Below the pieces are notes generated by a model, which ran no database searches, was not told where the DNA came from, and was given only the letters and a program-made list of their open reading frames with translations. Shown one piece after another: positions 63,891 to 64,000 of a stretch of 64,000 nt of DNA. The first letter of the stretch is position 1. Each line of letters starts with the position of its first letter. The stretch comes from Desulfogranum marinum. GTDB taxonomy: Bacteria; Desulfobacterota; Desulfobulbia; Desulfobulbales; Desulfobulbaceae. The stretch spans positions 1 to 64,000 of the forward strand of contig NZ_JAFFQD010000031.1 of NCBI RefSeq assembly GCF_016918565.1, given 5' to 3'. A program made the position numbers and the translations under genes.

Positions 63891-64000
63891 TTAGAAAGGA
63901 AGAAATTCAATTTTATGAGCACCATCAGGAGGAGTAAACGTAAACTCGGTTTTCTTTAATTCAGGGGTGAAATTCCAATCTCTCATTGTTGTCCTTATAC
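63891..64000 (-). CDS. DUF2092-like protein, C-terminal end
   Basis: Partial gene running off the window. Its last residues are DWNFTPELKKTEFTFTPPDG followed by AHKIEFLPF, which match the typical C-terminus of DUF2092 proteins (FTFTPPxGAxxIEF). It is upstream of and probably co-transcribed with the Gln/Ala-repeat gene. Confidence 0.65.
   Translation of the reverse strand, partial: IRTTMRDWNFTPELKKTEFTFTPPDGAHKIEFLPF

Overview
The window reads like a chromosome segment of a Desulfobacterota (deltaproteobacterial) bacterium, probably near the Desulfobulbales. This is inferred from gene content only: an NtrC/sigma-54 two-component pair beside a Hyf-like membrane complex, a PAS-LuxR regulator, a large hybrid kinase, PqiABC and a dense population of small dispersed repeats. 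No rRNA, tRNA or CRISPR array was found.

Layout. 1-5.3 kb: five 23-bp tandem repeats that look like an IS21-type transposon end, a flavin amine-oxidase-like gene, then a block bounded by a 24-nt direct repeat that encodes a small protein and a 774-residue Cys-rich protein of unknown function; a MITE-like element follows. 5.4-8.3 kb: a ClC chloride transporter and a small gene. 8.3-19.9 kb: histidine kinase and NtrC-type regulator, a textbook sigma-54 promoter, two tandem paralogous small proteins, and six genes for an energy-converting-hydrogenase-related (Ehr) complex whose large subunit has lost the nickel-ligand cysteines. 20.2-28.2 kb: a minus-strand operon (DUF3833, chalcone-isomerase-like, NTF2-like, SDR, flavin oxidase, DUF1365, CFA-synthase-like, DUF2878) plus class II photolyase, the gene set tied to singlet-oxygen and modified fatty-acid responses elsewhere. 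28.3-32.9 kb: PAS-LuxR regulator, a second MITE-like element, hybrid sensor kinase.

32.9-38.9 kb: a sucrose cassette (sucrose-phosphate synthase, phosphatase, fructokinase, amylosucrase) in the order known from halotolerant methanotrophs. 39-43.4 kb: FMN-binding protein, Ca-binding EF-hand/RTX-like protein, membrane protein, metallophosphoesterase lipoprotein. 43.8-45.8 kb: a four-gene operon built around a protein-glutaminase-like Cys/His/Asp enzyme whose C-terminal domain is duplicated as a free-standing gene. Its upstream region carries the same palindromic module as the upstream region of the 774-aa gene 41 kb away. 46.5-53.6 kb: phosphoesterase, diacylglycerol kinase, LemA/TPM operon, dispersed repeats, a degraded relBE module and a solute-binding protein. 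54.7-64 kb: MscS channel, a DUF1254 pair, the pqiA-pqiA-pqiB-pqiC operon, a Gln/Ala-repeat protein and the end of a DUF2092-like gene.

The best candidates for undescribed biology are the glutaminase-like operon with its shared palindrome, the Cys-rich 774-aa protein, and the sigma-54-controlled Ehr complex with its preceding paralog pair.
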